In this document: in pieces, positions 25,497 to 35,800 of the stretch
How the letters are laid out: each line of letters starts with the position of its first letter
Position numbering within the stretch: position 1 is the first letter of the stretch
NCBI GenBank assembly: GCA_041621755.1
Contig: JBFKAE010000008.1
Location: forward strand, 1-42,957
Direction of reading: 5' to 3'
DNA: 42,957 nucleotides
Source: Sphingosinicella sp041621755
GTDB taxonomy: Bacteria; Pseudomonadota; Alphaproteobacteria; Sphingomonadales; Sphingomonadaceae
The notes under the pieces: model-generated
Databases searched by the model: none
Told to the model about the DNA's origin: nothing
Seen by the model: the letters and a program-made list of their open reading frames with translations, nothing else
Translations under genes and position numbers: made by a program

Positions 25497-26564
25497 ATGC
25501 CAGCTTCGGCATTCAAATTACGGACGCTTCACCGCTGGGTGAGTTTGACGATTGCCACGCTCTGGATTGTGCAGGCGCTTACTGGCATTGTTGCGGTTTT
25601 TCACTGGGAAATTGATGACTCACTCATCCCCAGCGACGAACGCGCTGTCAATTTCCCAGCCATTGAACAACGTGCCCTGACATTATCGCAACAGACACTT
25701 GGCGGACGGGTCGATTCCATTTGGACAACCGCCGCCATTCCCGGGCGTTTCGATGTGTATTTTGAAGGCGGCCCCAATGCTCCTGATCAGGTCGTGCGCA
25801 TTGACGGCGCGGGCAATATTCTTCGCGTACGCTCCGACGGCGAAATGGTCGCAAATGGCGGCGTTATCAATACGCTGATTAACGTGCACCATTCGCTGCT
25901 TTTGGGCGATGCGGGTAGCTGGATCATTGGGCTGAGTGGTATTTTCCTGATGTCCAACCTGCTGATCGGCTTCACCCTTGCATGGCCAAGGCGCGGGCGC
26001 TGGAAATCAGCACTCTTTCCCCGGCCGCAGGCTGCGCGCATCGCCCAGAATTATAATTGGCATCGCGCACTCGGTCTCTGGGTGGCCATACCGGCCATGC
26101 TGATAGTCATGACGGGCGTGACGATGGCGTTCGAAGACGGAGTCCGCAACAGCGTCAATGTTGCGCCGGTCAAAATGAAAGCAGAGGTCTCCACTGCCCC
26201 TATGCGGGTCGGCATGGCAAGGGCTGTGCAAACGGCACAGACGCGCTATCCCGGCGCAGATGTTTCGGGCATCGGCTTTCCTGCAGATGCCAATCCGACA
26301 TGGTCCATTCGCCTGAAGCAGGTCGATGAACCCCGGCGCGCATATGGCAAGACCAAGGTCCACGTCAGCGCGATCGACGGGCGCATAATCGACGATTATG
26401 ATGCCCTCGCCGCACCAAGAGAGCAACGCTTTTTCGACACGCTTTTCGCCTTTCACACCGGCGAATTTGGTGGGTTGGCAGGCCGCATCGCGGTGCTGGG
26501 CATTGGGTTGTGGCTCGTCACCATGATTGTGCTTGGGTTGCGCCTGTGGTGGCTGCGCCGCTGA
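25497..26564 (+). CDS. PepSY-associated membrane protein (FoxB-like ferric-siderophore reductase candidate)
   Basis: A 355-residue inner-membrane protein with four hydrophobic segments, at about 14-36, 138-163, 190-210 and 330-352. A PepSY periplasmic region spans about 40-125 and a second domain about 215-320. Conserved His in LHRWVSL (12), NVHHSLLLGD (131-132) and NWHRALGLW (189) fit the bis-His haem sites of PepSY transmembrane proteins. Such proteins, for example FoxB and PiuB, accompany siderophore receptors and reduce ferric siderophores. It lies 1.4 kb ahead of the Fur-controlled siderophore receptor on the same strand. Confidence 0.82.
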   Translation: MPASAFKLRTLHRWVSLTIATLWIVQALTGIVAVFHWEIDDSLIPSDERAVNFPAIEQRALTLSQQTLGGRVDSIWTTAAIPGRFDVYFEGGPNAPDQVVRIDGAGNILRVRSDGEMVANGGVINTLINVHHSLLLGDAGSWIIGLSGIFLMSNLLIGFTLAWPRRGRWKSALFPRPQAARIAQNYNWHRALGLWVAIPAMLIVMTGVTMAFEDGVRNSVNVAPVKMKAEVSTAPMRVGMARAVQTAQTRYPGADVSGIGFPADANPTWSIRLKQVDEPRRAYGKTKVHVSAIDGRIIDDYDALAAPREQRFFDTLFAFHTGEFGGLAGRIAVLGIGLWLVTMIVLGLRLWWLRR

Positions 26565-26772
26565 TGCCAAGCCGCAACAACAATTTCAAATAAGCCGCTT
26601 TCGACCTTGTTCCAATGACGATTGGCCCGGACGCAACGGTTTTAGGCGGCCATTTCTGTTACGCTTTTCACAATAATAATTGCGGGGTGGATATATCGAT
26701 GCGTCTCATGACCAAAACACCGGCTGTCCTTTGGCAACGTCATCCAGAACCACAAAAAGGTCGGAATGTCCG

Positions 26773-27729
26773 ATGAGCACACACAAGGTCGAAGATCGAC
26801 TTGATCCTGAAATTGCACTTTTCCACCGCAGGCTGACGGATGCCTATGCCGCCTATGGCGACCTTGCCAACCATCCCGTCACAGAACGCCGCCAGATCGC
26901 AGAAACGGTGCGCATACCCTGGCGCCAGGGTGGCCCCGAAATGGCGGCCACAACCGAGACGAAGGCCGGTACGTATAGCGTTCGTGTGCGCATCTATCGT
27001 CCGCACAATGTCTATGAAGGCCAAACCCTGATTTATCTGCATGGCGGCGGCTGGACATTATTCAGCCTGGATACGCACGACCGTCTTATGCGCGAGATGG
27101 CGGAGCGCGCCAAAGTAACCGTTGTCGGCGTGGACTATAGTCTTTCGCCCGAAGTGCGCTTTCCGCGCGCAATCGACGAGATCGTGTCGGTTGTCGAATG
27201 GCTAAGAAGCGGAGCGGACGGCGCGCCCCGTGCGGACAAGATTGCGATCGGTGGCGATTCCGCGGGTGCCAATCTTGCATGTGCGACGAATTTGAAGCTG
27301 CGCGATCTGGGAATGCCGGTTCTTGATGCCATGATCCTGAATTACGGGGTTTATGATCATAAGGAAACGCCATCCTATGCGCGGTACGACGGGCCGGATT
27401 ATTTGCTGACACGCGATGAGATGCTTGCGTTCTGGACGAACTATGTCGGTCCGCCCGAACTTGAAAGCAGCCCGCTCGCGTTTCCACTGCGTGCCGTGCT
27501 TCGCGGTATGCCGCCCACGCTATTGGTGATCGCCGAGTGCGATATATTGCTGGACGAAAATCTGGAGATGGCGAAGCGGCTGGAGGCTGCGGGGGTTGAT
27601 GTCACAGCGAATATTTACGTGGGGGCAACGCATAGTTTTCTTGAGGCAATGTCGATTTCCAAAATCAGCAATCAGGCGCTTGATGAGAGTGCCGCGTGGC
27701 TTGACGCCGTATTGAGGACGTCGGGCTGA
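26773..27729 (+). CDS. Alpha/beta hydrolase (HSL family esterase)
   Basis: A 318-residue hydrolase of the hormone-sensitive lipase (family IV) type. HGGGW at 90-94 forms the oxyanion hole. GDSAG at 161-165 contains the nucleophile Ser163. Asp257 in AECDILLDEN and His287 in ATHSFLEAM complete the triad. No signal peptide is visible, so it is likely cytoplasmic. The frame extends to 26680, but AAAAGGTCGG before ATG 26773 marks the start. It lies between the PepSY gene and the Fur-box siderophore receptor and could hydrolyse an ester in an imported chelator. An unrelated carboxylesterase role is equally possible from sequence alone. Confidence 0.85.
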   Translation: MSTHKVEDRLDPEIALFHRRLTDAYAAYGDLANHPVTERRQIAETVRIPWRQGGPEMAATTETKAGTYSVRVRIYRPHNVYEGQTLIYLHGGGWTLFSLDTHDRLMREMAERAKVTVVGVDYSLSPEVRFPRAIDEIVSVVEWLRSGADGAPRADKIAIGGDSAGANLACATNLKLRDLGMPVLDAMILNYGVYDHKETPSYARYDGPDYLLTRDEMLAFWTNYVGPPELESSPLAFPLRAVLRGMPPTLLVIAECDILLDENLEMAKRLEAAGVDVTANIYVGATHSFLEAMSISKISNQALDESAAWLDAVLRTSG

Positions 27730-27765
27730 AAAAGACGAAGCGGACGATATTGACAGTATTGCATT

Positions 27766-27784
27766 GATAATGAGAATCATTATT
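27766..27784. promoter_or_regulatory. Fur box upstream of the siderophore receptor
   Basis: GATAATGAGAATCATTATT matches the classical 19-bp Fur consensus at 17 positions. It lies 162 bp before the receptor ATG, within the 217-bp gap that follows the esterase. Under iron sufficiency Fur-Fe would repress the receptor and, given the spacing, the three amidohydrolase genes behind it. Confidence 0.85.
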
Positions 27785-27946
27785 ATAGCGTAACCAACTG
27801 TGGCTCAAATCAGACAGTGATGCGCGGAAACGTCAAAACTGGCCTGATAGAGATAGTATCCGACCCAAATCCGAAAAACGCACCTTGACGACAATGCTAA
27901 TATTTACCCAACTCAAATTGCTGAGTGAGACCAGAAAAGGGGGTCT

Positions 27947-30163
27947 ATGATGAACATCATGAACAGATCGGCACGCACGAACCAATCCAGAAATTTTAAA
28001 ATGGCGTTGCTTGGAAGTGCACTTGCAACGGGCATTCTTTGTGCGCCTGCCTTCGCGCAGGACGAGCCCGAGAGCAAAGCAATCGAAACCACGCGGACAA
28101 ATGTCGATGGCAGGGATATCATCGTCGTCACGGCGCGCAACTACGTGCCTGAAGGCAGCCAGACAGCGAACAAGACCAATATTCCGCTGATCGAAACGCC
28201 GCAGTCGATTTCCGTCATCACGCGCGACCAGATCGACCTTTTGAACTTCATCGACGCCCAGCAGGCGGTTCGTTACACGGCAGGCGTTTTTGGCGAGAAT
28301 TATGGCCCCGACCTGCGCTTCGACTTCCTGACAGTCCGCGGTTTCACGCCAAAACAATATATTGACGGCCTCGCCGCACCAATTTCAACGAGCATCTATA
28401 GTGTCGGCGTCGACCTTTATGCCTTTGAATCATTCGACCTGCTCAAAGGCCCGTCGTCGGTGCTTTATGGCAACGTGCCACCGGGCGGTATCTACAACCA
28501 GGTCAGCCGTCGCGCTGAAAGCCGGTTTGGCGGCGAACTTGCCGTAAAATACGGTACTGACAATTATAAACAGGTCGCAGGTACGGTGACCGGCGCAATC
28601 GCCGACGATGTCGATGTTCGCCTGACCGGCCTTTATCGCGACCGCGATGCCGAACGCGATCACGTCAGCGCAGAGCGCGCAATGATTGCGCCGACGGCGA
28701 CCTATAAGATCGGCCCGGCAACCGAGCTGACCGGCTTGTTTTATTACCAGTATGACAAGGTCCGTGGCGACACGAACGGCTTCTTGCCGGTCTATGGTAC
28801 GCTGCTGCCGAACCCAATTGGGATGATCGACCCGGGCACCAATCTTGGCGACCCGAGAAACGTCTACAAGCGCAAGCAATTTGGCGCTGGCGTTGATTTT
28901 TCCCACGAATTTTCAAGCAGCCTCGCCTTCCGCTCCAACACCAAATGGAGCGATTATGAAGAACGGACGCCGATCGGCATTTATGGCGGTGGCGGCCTGA
29001 CCAACATCACCAACCCGGCACTGCCCAATTATTACCGCGAAGTCGCGCGGTACAATTTCAGCTATGCCGAGGACGTTGCCAGCTTTGCCAGTGACAACCG
29101 GCTTGATGGCAATTTTGCCACCGGCGAGGTTGAACACAAGGTTCTGGTTGGTTTCGATTACCGGAACGTGCGCAACAAGGCCGATTTCGGTTTCGTTTTC
29201 GATCCACCGCCAATCGACCTGTTCAATCCGCAATATGGCCCAGTACCGACGCTTGAACCCGGCTATCCGTTCGGTTTCAACAACCAGCGTTTGAAGCAAT
29301 CCGGGCTTTACGGTCAGGACCAGTTGCAGTTCGGCAATGTCTTCCTGACACTGGGTGGTCGTTACGACTGGGTCAAAATCAGAAACAATTCGACCATGGA
29401 CACGACCAGCCAGAAGAAATTCACATGGTGGGTCGGCGCGAACTACGTCTCTGACAGCGGCATTGCGCCCTATGTCAGCTATGCAACGTCCTTCGAACCT
29501 GTTCTCGGCACCGATTCCATAACGATGGATGAGTTCAAGCCAACGACGGGCAAACAGCTCGAAGGCGGCATCAAGTTCGATGCGCGCGGCCTGCCCGATG
29601 ACGTGAAATTGTTTGCGACAGCCGCCGCATTCAAGATCAACCAGAAAAACGTCGTCAGCACATCGCCATCTGTCACACCGGTCTTTGGCACGCAAAGCGG
29701 CGAGGTCGAGGTCTATGGCGGTGAATTCGAAATTGTCGCCCGTATCCGTGACCAATGGTCGATCAACGCATCCTACAGCTATAATCACAGCGAGGTTACG
29801 GCGAGCCAGACGGCGGCAGAAATCGGATCTCCGCTGCCGACGACACCCAAACACAAGCTATCGGCCTTTATCGACTATACGATACAGGAAGGGTCGCTTG
29901 GCGGATTGGGCTTTGGCATCGGGGGCCGTCATACCAGCACCAGCGCGGGCGCACTGCCCGGGCCGTTCAACCCGGTCGTTTATTTCGGTGAAAAATCGAC
30001 ATTGTTCGATGCCATCGTGCATTACGACACGCCCGAATGGCGATTTGCTGTCAACGGCTCCAACATTTTTGATAAGACATATGTTGCACGGTGTTCGGGC
30101 CCTGCGGGTTGTACCTATGGTGCAGGACGTCAGGTCATAGGAACGGTCACCAAAAAGTTCTGA
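27947..30163 (+). CDS. TonB-dependent siderophore receptor
   Basis: A 738-residue outer-membrane receptor. A long signal sequence ends CAPAFA-QD near residue 37, and GRDIIVVTARN holds the TonB box. The plug contains ETPQSISVITRDQI near 81-94 and LLKGPSSVLYGNVPPGGIYNQVSRR near 160-184, both typical of the FhuA/FoxA/FpvA siderophore class. The barrel ends IGTVTKKF with terminal Phe. There is no N-terminal signalling domain, so no sigma/anti-sigma cascade is expected; control is by the Fur box at 27766. AAAAGGGGG precedes the paired ATGs. The ligand is probably a hydroxamate-like xenosiderophore (inference). Only 21 bp separate it from the first amidohydrolase. Confidence 0.92.
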   Translation: MMNIMNRSARTNQSRNFKMALLGSALATGILCAPAFAQDEPESKAIETTRTNVDGRDIIVVTARNYVPEGSQTANKTNIPLIETPQSISVITRDQIDLLNFIDAQQAVRYTAGVFGENYGPDLRFDFLTVRGFTPKQYIDGLAAPISTSIYSVGVDLYAFESFDLLKGPSSVLYGNVPPGGIYNQVSRRAESRFGGELAVKYGTDNYKQVAGTVTGAIADDVDVRLTGLYRDRDAERDHVSAERAMIAPTATYKIGPATELTGLFYYQYDKVRGDTNGFLPVYGTLLPNPIGMIDPGTNLGDPRNVYKRKQFGAGVDFSHEFSSSLAFRSNTKWSDYEERTPIGIYGGGGLTNITNPALPNYYREVARYNFSYAEDVASFASDNRLDGNFATGEVEHKVLVGFDYRNVRNKADFGFVFDPPPIDLFNPQYGPVPTLEPGYPFGFNNQRLKQSGLYGQDQLQFGNVFLTLGGRYDWVKIRNNSTMDTTSQKKFTWWVGANYVSDSGIAPYVSYATSFEPVLGTDSITMDEFKPTTGKQLEGGIKFDARGLPDDVKLFATAAAFKINQKNVVSTSPSVTPVFGTQSGEVEVYGGEFEIVARIRDQWSINASYSYNHSEVTASQTAAEIGSPLPTTPKHKLSAFIDYTIQEGSLGGLGFGIGGRHTSTSAGALPGPFNPVVYFGEKSTLFDAIVHYDTPEWRFAVNGSNIFDKTYVARCSGPAGCTYGAGRQVIGTVTKKF

Positions 30164-30184
30164 TCGGGTAGGAGCAGCAGTATA

Positions 30185-31579
30185 ATGGCCGGCAGTTTCA
30201 TTTCCTTGACTGCCGGCCGTTTGCTGTTTGCGGCAGTGGCGATGCTGTGCGGCGCGCAAGCGACGGCAAGCACATTCAGCGCGGACCCGTACCCAAGTAC
30301 ATATAGGCCGCTGCCCCGTCACGACACGCTGATCAAAGGCGCAACGATCCTCGATGGGGCGGGCGCGCGCCTTGATGGGGGCGATATTCTCGTTCGCGAC
30401 GGACGCATTGTGGCCGTCGGCAAGACCCTTCCCGCGCCCGATGGCGTTGACGTTATCGAGGCCAGCGGACGCTGGGTGACGCCGGGCATTATCGATGTCC
30501 ACAGTCACAACGGCACATTTTCGATGCCGTTGACCACCATCGACAATGAAGCGTCCGACGTCAGCGAAACCAGCGATCCGAACAGCGCCGACATATGGGT
30601 CGAGCACGGCATCAATATGCAGGACCCGTCTTTTTCCCGCGCGCTTGCAAGCGGTGTAACAACGCAGCAAATCCTGCCCGGATCGGTGCCGGTGTTCGGC
30701 GGGCGTTCGGTGGTGGTGAAGACGATCCCTGCCAATATCGTTTCCGCGATCAAGTTTCCCGGTGCGCCGCAGGGCCTGAAAATTGCCTGCGGGGAAAACC
30801 CGAAGAGCCATTATGGTGAAAAGGGTATGTTTCCAACGAGCCGAATGGGTGAAATATTGGCAATGCGCCGTGGTTTTCTTGCCGCGCGAAAATATGCGTC
30901 CGCATGGAAAGACTATCGCAGCGGCAAGTCGAAAACCGCGCCCGAGCGCGATCTGAAACAAGAAACGCTGGCCGCTGTTCTGGATGGTGACATCAAGCTG
31001 CACGTCCATTGTTATCGCGCCGACGATATGGCGACCATAATCGCCTTGTCCGACGAGCTTGGCTTCAGGATCACGGCTTTTCATCACGCGACCGAGGCAT
31101 ACAAGATCGTGCCGCTGCTGCGTGAAAAGGACATTTGCGTTGCCGTCTGGTCCGACTGGTGGGGTTTCAAGATGGAAACGCTCGACGCGATCCGCCCCAA
31201 TGCGGCCTTCGTCGATGCGGGCGGCGGCTGTGCGATCATGCATTCGGATTCCCCGCAGGTCGGACAACGGCTGAACATCGAAGCAGCAAAGGTGATCGGC
31301 GCCGCGCATCAGGTCGGTATCGACATCCCGCCCGAACGCGCGATACGCTGGCTAACCAGCAACCCGGCACGCGCGCTCGGCCTTGAGGATCGAATTGGTA
31401 CGCTGCGCCCCGGTCGCAATGCCGACCTTGTCATCTGGTCTGGCGATCCGTTCAGCATTTATAGCCACGCCGATCAGGTGATGGTCGACGGCGCGATCGC
31501 CTTTGATCGCAGCGACCCCAAGCGGCAACCGGTTTCGGATTTCGAGCTGGGTCGCAAACCCGCGACGGGGGAACACTGA
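30185..31579 (+). CDS. Exported amidohydrolase with intact metal site (AH1)
   Basis: A 464-residue amidohydrolase-superfamily protein. The signal peptide covers about 1-29 (ending AQATAS). The TIM barrel is framed by the small beta-sandwich. Metal and catalytic residues are all present: VHSH at 105-108, KLHVHCYRADD with His273 and His275, AFHHATEAY with His300 and His301, and IMHSDSPQVG with Asp355. KIACGENPK near 199-207 is typical of this imidazolonase/prolidase-like branch. It should hydrolyse an amide or peptide-like bond in the periplasm. GGAG lies before ATG 30185. It follows the siderophore receptor by 21 bp and overlaps the next gene by 1 bp, so the substrate is probably delivered by that receptor. 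Confidence 0.85.
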   Translation: MAGSFISLTAGRLLFAAVAMLCGAQATASTFSADPYPSTYRPLPRHDTLIKGATILDGAGARLDGGDILVRDGRIVAVGKTLPAPDGVDVIEASGRWVTPGIIDVHSHNGTFSMPLTTIDNEASDVSETSDPNSADIWVEHGINMQDPSFSRALASGVTTQQILPGSVPVFGGRSVVVKTIPANIVSAIKFPGAPQGLKIACGENPKSHYGEKGMFPTSRMGEILAMRRGFLAARKYASAWKDYRSGKSKTAPERDLKQETLAAVLDGDIKLHVHCYRADDMATIIALSDELGFRITAFHHATEAYKIVPLLREKDICVAVWSDWWGFKMETLDAIRPNAAFVDAGGGCAIMHSDSPQVGQRLNIEAAKVIGAAHQVGIDIPPERAIRWLTSNPARALGLEDRIGTLRPGRNADLVIWSGDPFSIYSHADQVMVDGAIAFDRSDPKRQPVSDFELGRKPATGEH

Positions 31580-32886
31580 TGCGCAAGGCGATGAAACTAT
31601 GCGCACTGGCACTGGCGCTGAGCTTTGGGATCGCCAGTCTTTTGTCCTTGTCAGCACGCGCGGAAACGGTCGCGATTGTCGGCGGCACGGCTTACACGAT
31701 GACCGGCGACGATCCGGTCGAAAACGCCACGATCATCATCAGGGACGGCCGCATAGATGCGGTTGGTGCGGGCCTTGCCCCCCCGGCAGATGCGCGCGTT
31801 ATCGACGCCAAAGGGCGGATAATTACCCCGGGCCTGATGGCCGGGGGTACGCAGCTTGGCCTGCTGGAAGTCGGCGCTGCCGAAAATTCGGTCGACACCA
31901 GCAGCAATATGGACACGCTTGGTGCGGCGTTTGATGTGCAATATGCGATCAACCCGAATTCAACGCTGATCGATCTGGCGCGTGCCGACGGCCTGACCCG
32001 CGCAATGAGCTTCCCGGGTAGCGCGGCCGCGCCGTTTTCTGGGCTGGGTGCGATTATCCGTCTCGATAGCGGCGCGGACATTGTGGAACGCGCAAAAGCG
32101 GGGATGTTTGCGCGCAGCGGCGGCGGTCATGCAAGCGCGGTCGGCGGTTCGCGCAGCGGTGGCTGGGTGTTGCTCCGCAATGCACTTGACGAGGCGCGCC
32201 GCTATAAAAAGCGTTCTGGCCCGGGGGCGCCACGCGATCAATTGCTCAATCACCTGGATGCGGAAGCCTTGCAGCCGGTGCTGAAACGCGCCGTTCCGCT
32301 GGCCATATGGGCCGAACGTGAATCCGATATCAGGCAGGCCGTGCGATTGGGCCGTGATTATGATATTTCGGTCATCATCATGGGTGGCGCGGAAGCGTGG
32401 CGCGCGGCCGATCTGCTTGCCGCAAGCGATACGCCGGTCATCCTTGATCCCTTCGTCAATCTGCCATCCGACTTTGACCAGATCGGTGCGCGGCTCGACA
32501 ATGCGGCGTTGCTGCAAAAGGCAGGTGTAAGGATCGCGCTTGCGGCAAGCGGCTGGGGGTTGAAGATCAGTTACAATGCCGGTCTTGGTATGCGCGAGGC
32601 TGCCGGAATCGCAGTTGCGAACGGCCTGCCCTATATTGAAGGCCTGCGCGCCATGACCACAGGCTCTGCGCAAATATGGGGCATTGCGGATCATTATGGA
32701 TCGATCGCCGCCGGCAAGGATGCCGATCTTGTCATCTGGAGCGGGGACCCGCTGGAGCCTATGTCAACGGTGATAACATCGTTCATTCGCGGCGAGGAAA
32801 TGGCGCTGGAGACGCGCCAGGGGCTGTTGGCGAAGCGTTATGCCCCCCAACACGCAAACGACGCTTGGCCAGCCGCCTACAAATGA
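31579..32886 (+). CDS. Exported amidohydrolase paralogue lacking all metal ligands (AH2, probable pseudoenzyme)
   Basis: A 435-residue homologue of AH1 with a signal peptide (1-28, ending LSARA). The flanking sandwich and C-terminal IWSGDPLEPMS are well kept. Every metal or acid position is lost: MAGGTQLG at 87-94 where AH1 has H-x-H, LAIWAERESD at 241-250 where AH1 has HVH, IIMGGAEAW at 266-274 where AH1 has FHHATEAY, and ALAASGWG at 320-327 where AH1 has the His and Asp of IMHSDSP. The frame is intact and tightly spaced, so it is not a decaying gene. It probably partners AH1 as a structural or regulatory subunit, or binds a ligand. TGATG links it to AH1 and ATGA to the third gene. Confidence 0.8.
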   Translation: MRKAMKLCALALALSFGIASLLSLSARAETVAIVGGTAYTMTGDDPVENATIIIRDGRIDAVGAGLAPPADARVIDAKGRIITPGLMAGGTQLGLLEVGAAENSVDTSSNMDTLGAAFDVQYAINPNSTLIDLARADGLTRAMSFPGSAAAPFSGLGAIIRLDSGADIVERAKAGMFARSGGGHASAVGGSRSGGWVLLRNALDEARRYKKRSGPGAPRDQLLNHLDAEALQPVLKRAVPLAIWAERESDIRQAVRLGRDYDISVIIMGGAEAWRAADLLAASDTPVILDPFVNLPSDFDQIGARLDNAALLQKAGVRIALAASGWGLKISYNAGLGMREAAGIAVANGLPYIEGLRAMTTGSAQIWGIADHYGSIAAGKDADLVIWSGDPLEPMSTVITSFIRGEEMALETRQGLLAKRYAPQHANDAWPAAYK

Positions 32887-35800
32887 ACGGGTCATGGATA
32901 TTGGCCGCACTTGCCGCCGTCATGATGATGACGGGAGGTGCAAGCGCCCACGATCATCTCGCCGGTATGGCCGCGCCGGGTGTCGCGGTGACTGCGGCAT
33001 CGGGCGAAGCTTCGGGTATCGCGGCAGTTCCACGCGCAAAGCCCGGCCAGACCCTGCCTTTGCGCCCCGCACGAACGATCCGTTTCGATACGGATGAGGG
33101 CACCGCGCTTGCGCTCGACCTGTCACCCGATGGCAGGACCATCGTGTTCGACATGCTCGGCGATATTTATGCGCTCGACAGTAAGGGCGGCAAGGCGCGG
33201 GCGCTGACGCGCGGCATGGCGTTCGACAGCCAGCCGGTCTTCTCGCCCGATGGATCGCGTATCCTGTTTTTGAGCGATCGTTCGGGGGCTGAAAACCTGT
33301 GGACCATGCGTGCAGACGGCAAAGGGCTGCGCCAGATATCTTTTTTTGACAGCGATCCCGTCTGGGTCTCGCCCGAATGGTCGCATGATGGCACGACCAT
33401 CTATGTCAGCCGCTTCTGGCCCGACCGCAACGCCTATGAACTGTGGACCTTTGCCGTGGCTGGCGATGGCGATGGGCAGGTCTTCATCCCCAATCGCGAC
33501 AGTCCCGCCGTGGCGCGCGACAATCTTCAAAACAGTCTTGGCGCGAGCGCGTCTGCCGACGGGCGTTATCTCTATTACGCAGCACGCAAGGGTACGAGCG
33601 ATGCAAACGCCCCCGATGTCTGGGAAATCGCGCGGCGGGATTTGCAGACGGGCAAGGTCAGCATCGTCATTCCCGCGATCGGCGACGTGCGGCTTGGCGC
33701 GTTTCAGTCCAGCTTTTTTCGCCCGCAAGTCTCGCCCGACGGACGGCTGCTGACCTATGGCGCACGGCGGGCGGGACGCACCAGCCTGCGTGTGCGTGAC
33801 CTTCATGACGGGAGTGATCGCGAACTTGTCGAGCTTGACCGCGATCAGCTTGAGGCCGCGCACTGGAACGACATCATCCCGCGCGTTGCTATTAGCCCGG
33901 ATAGCGCGGCAGTGCTGGTGAACATCAAGGGCGGGATCACGCGGATCGATATTGCCAGCGGCGCGCAGCGGAAAATTGCATTCAGGGCGCAGCCGGTTTT
34001 GAAGCTTGGCCCGCTGGTGCGCAGTCCGATCACGCAAGAGACCGGGCCGGTGCGCGCGCGGTTGATCCAGTCGCCCGAACGTTCGCCCGATGGACGCACG
34101 CTCGCCTTTTCGGCGCTGGGGTCCATTTACGTGATGGCGCTGGACAGAGAGGCGGCGCCGCGGCGGCTGACCGATACTGTGCGGGGGTATCAGCCCTCTT
34201 GGTCGCCCGATGGCGCTTCGATTCTCTTTGTGTCGTGGTCGGGTACGGATGGCGGCCATATCTGGTCGGTGCCGGTCGAAGGCGGCATCGCGCAGCAATT
34301 GACGCAAAGTCCCGCATTCTACACCGATCCGGTTTTCACGCCCGATGGCGGGGCGATCGTCGCGCTCAGCTCGGACTATAAGCAGCGGCAGCGGACCTAT
34401 ATGGAATTTGGCCTGCTGCGCGATGCAGAGCTTGTCAGCCTGCCGGCAGGCGGCGGCAATGCACGGGTGATCACGCAAGGCAAAATGGGCGGGAAGCCGC
34501 ATTTCACGACGCTTGCCGACACGATTTACATCAATTTCGAGGACGGCGTGCATCGTGTCGCGAAGACCGATGGGGCGCACGAGCGCGTCGTTCAGGCGGT
34601 CGGGCCGGGCTGGTATTTTGCCGAAGGGTCGGCGAACGCGGACGATCTGCGGATAAGCCCTGATGGGAAACAGGCGCTCGCCCAGATTGCGCAGCAAGTG
34701 CATCTTTTCGCGATCCCCGAAGGTCGCGCGCCTGTGGTTGACCTTGCGGCCTCGCCGTGCCGTTTGACCGATGTCGGTGCGGATTTCTTCGGCTGGGCAG
34801 ACGGTGGCAGAACGGTCACATGGTCTGTTGGCTCGACATTTTACCAGCAGGCGGCGCGGTGCGATGCAAAGCCGAAATCCTGGCAAGCCATCGTCGAAAC
34901 GCCGCGCGATACGCCACGCGGGAGCCTGCTGCTGCGCGGGGGCACAGTGATCACGATGCAGGGCGATGCGATAATCGCGGATGCGGACCTGCTGGTCACC
35001 GACGACAGGATCACAGCGATCGGCAAGCGCGGCACACTCAACGTGCCCAAAGACGCCGCCATTCACGACGTCAGCGGCACCTATATCGTGCCGGGGTTCA
35101 TCGACACGCATTTCCACCTCGCCGATATCAGGCGCGGCGTGCTCGATATGGAAGACTGGGGGCTGGCGGTGAGCCTTGCTTACGGGCTGACGACCATTTT
35201 CGATCCATCCTCGCTCAGCATCGACATGCTTGCGTATCAGGATCTCGTCGAAAGCGGGCAAATGACGGGGTCGCGGATCTATTCGACGGGACCGGCGCTG
35301 TTCTCGTTCAACGACTTCCGGTCCAAGGCAGAGGTGCGCAGCGTCCTGAGCCGCTATCGCGACCATTACAGGATCGGCAACCTCAAACAATATCGCACCG
35401 GCAACCGGCGGGTCCGGCAATGGATCGCAGAAGTTGCAAACGCACTTGGCATGACGCCCACGACCGAAGGCGCATTGGCAATGAAGCTCGACCTGAGCCA
35501 GATCATGGACGGCTATTCGGGGCACGAACATGTACTGCCACCAGCCACGCTTTACCGCGACATTGTCGAGCTGCTGGCGCGCAGTCAGACGAGCTATACG
35601 CTGACGTTGCAGATCACCAATGGCGGCCCACCCGCGCAGGATTATTTCATCGCCCGAGACCAACCGCATGACGATCCGAAATACAGCCGCTTCGCGCCGC
35701 AATTTTATCGCGATCAAATATTCTTCCAGCGCCCGTGGCGCGACTATGCCGCCTATAGCTTTCCCGAAAGCGCAAAAAGCGCCGCAAAAGTTGTGCGCGC

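Noticed and set aside
26680..26772. An upstream extension of the esterase to ATG 26680
   Set aside because: The extra 31 residues are unlike the family N-terminus and have no ribosome site, while ATG 26773 has one.
29858..31309. A 483-codon minus-strand frame over the receptor end and AH1
   Set aside because: It crosses two real genes, has no ribosome site and has no recognisable domain.
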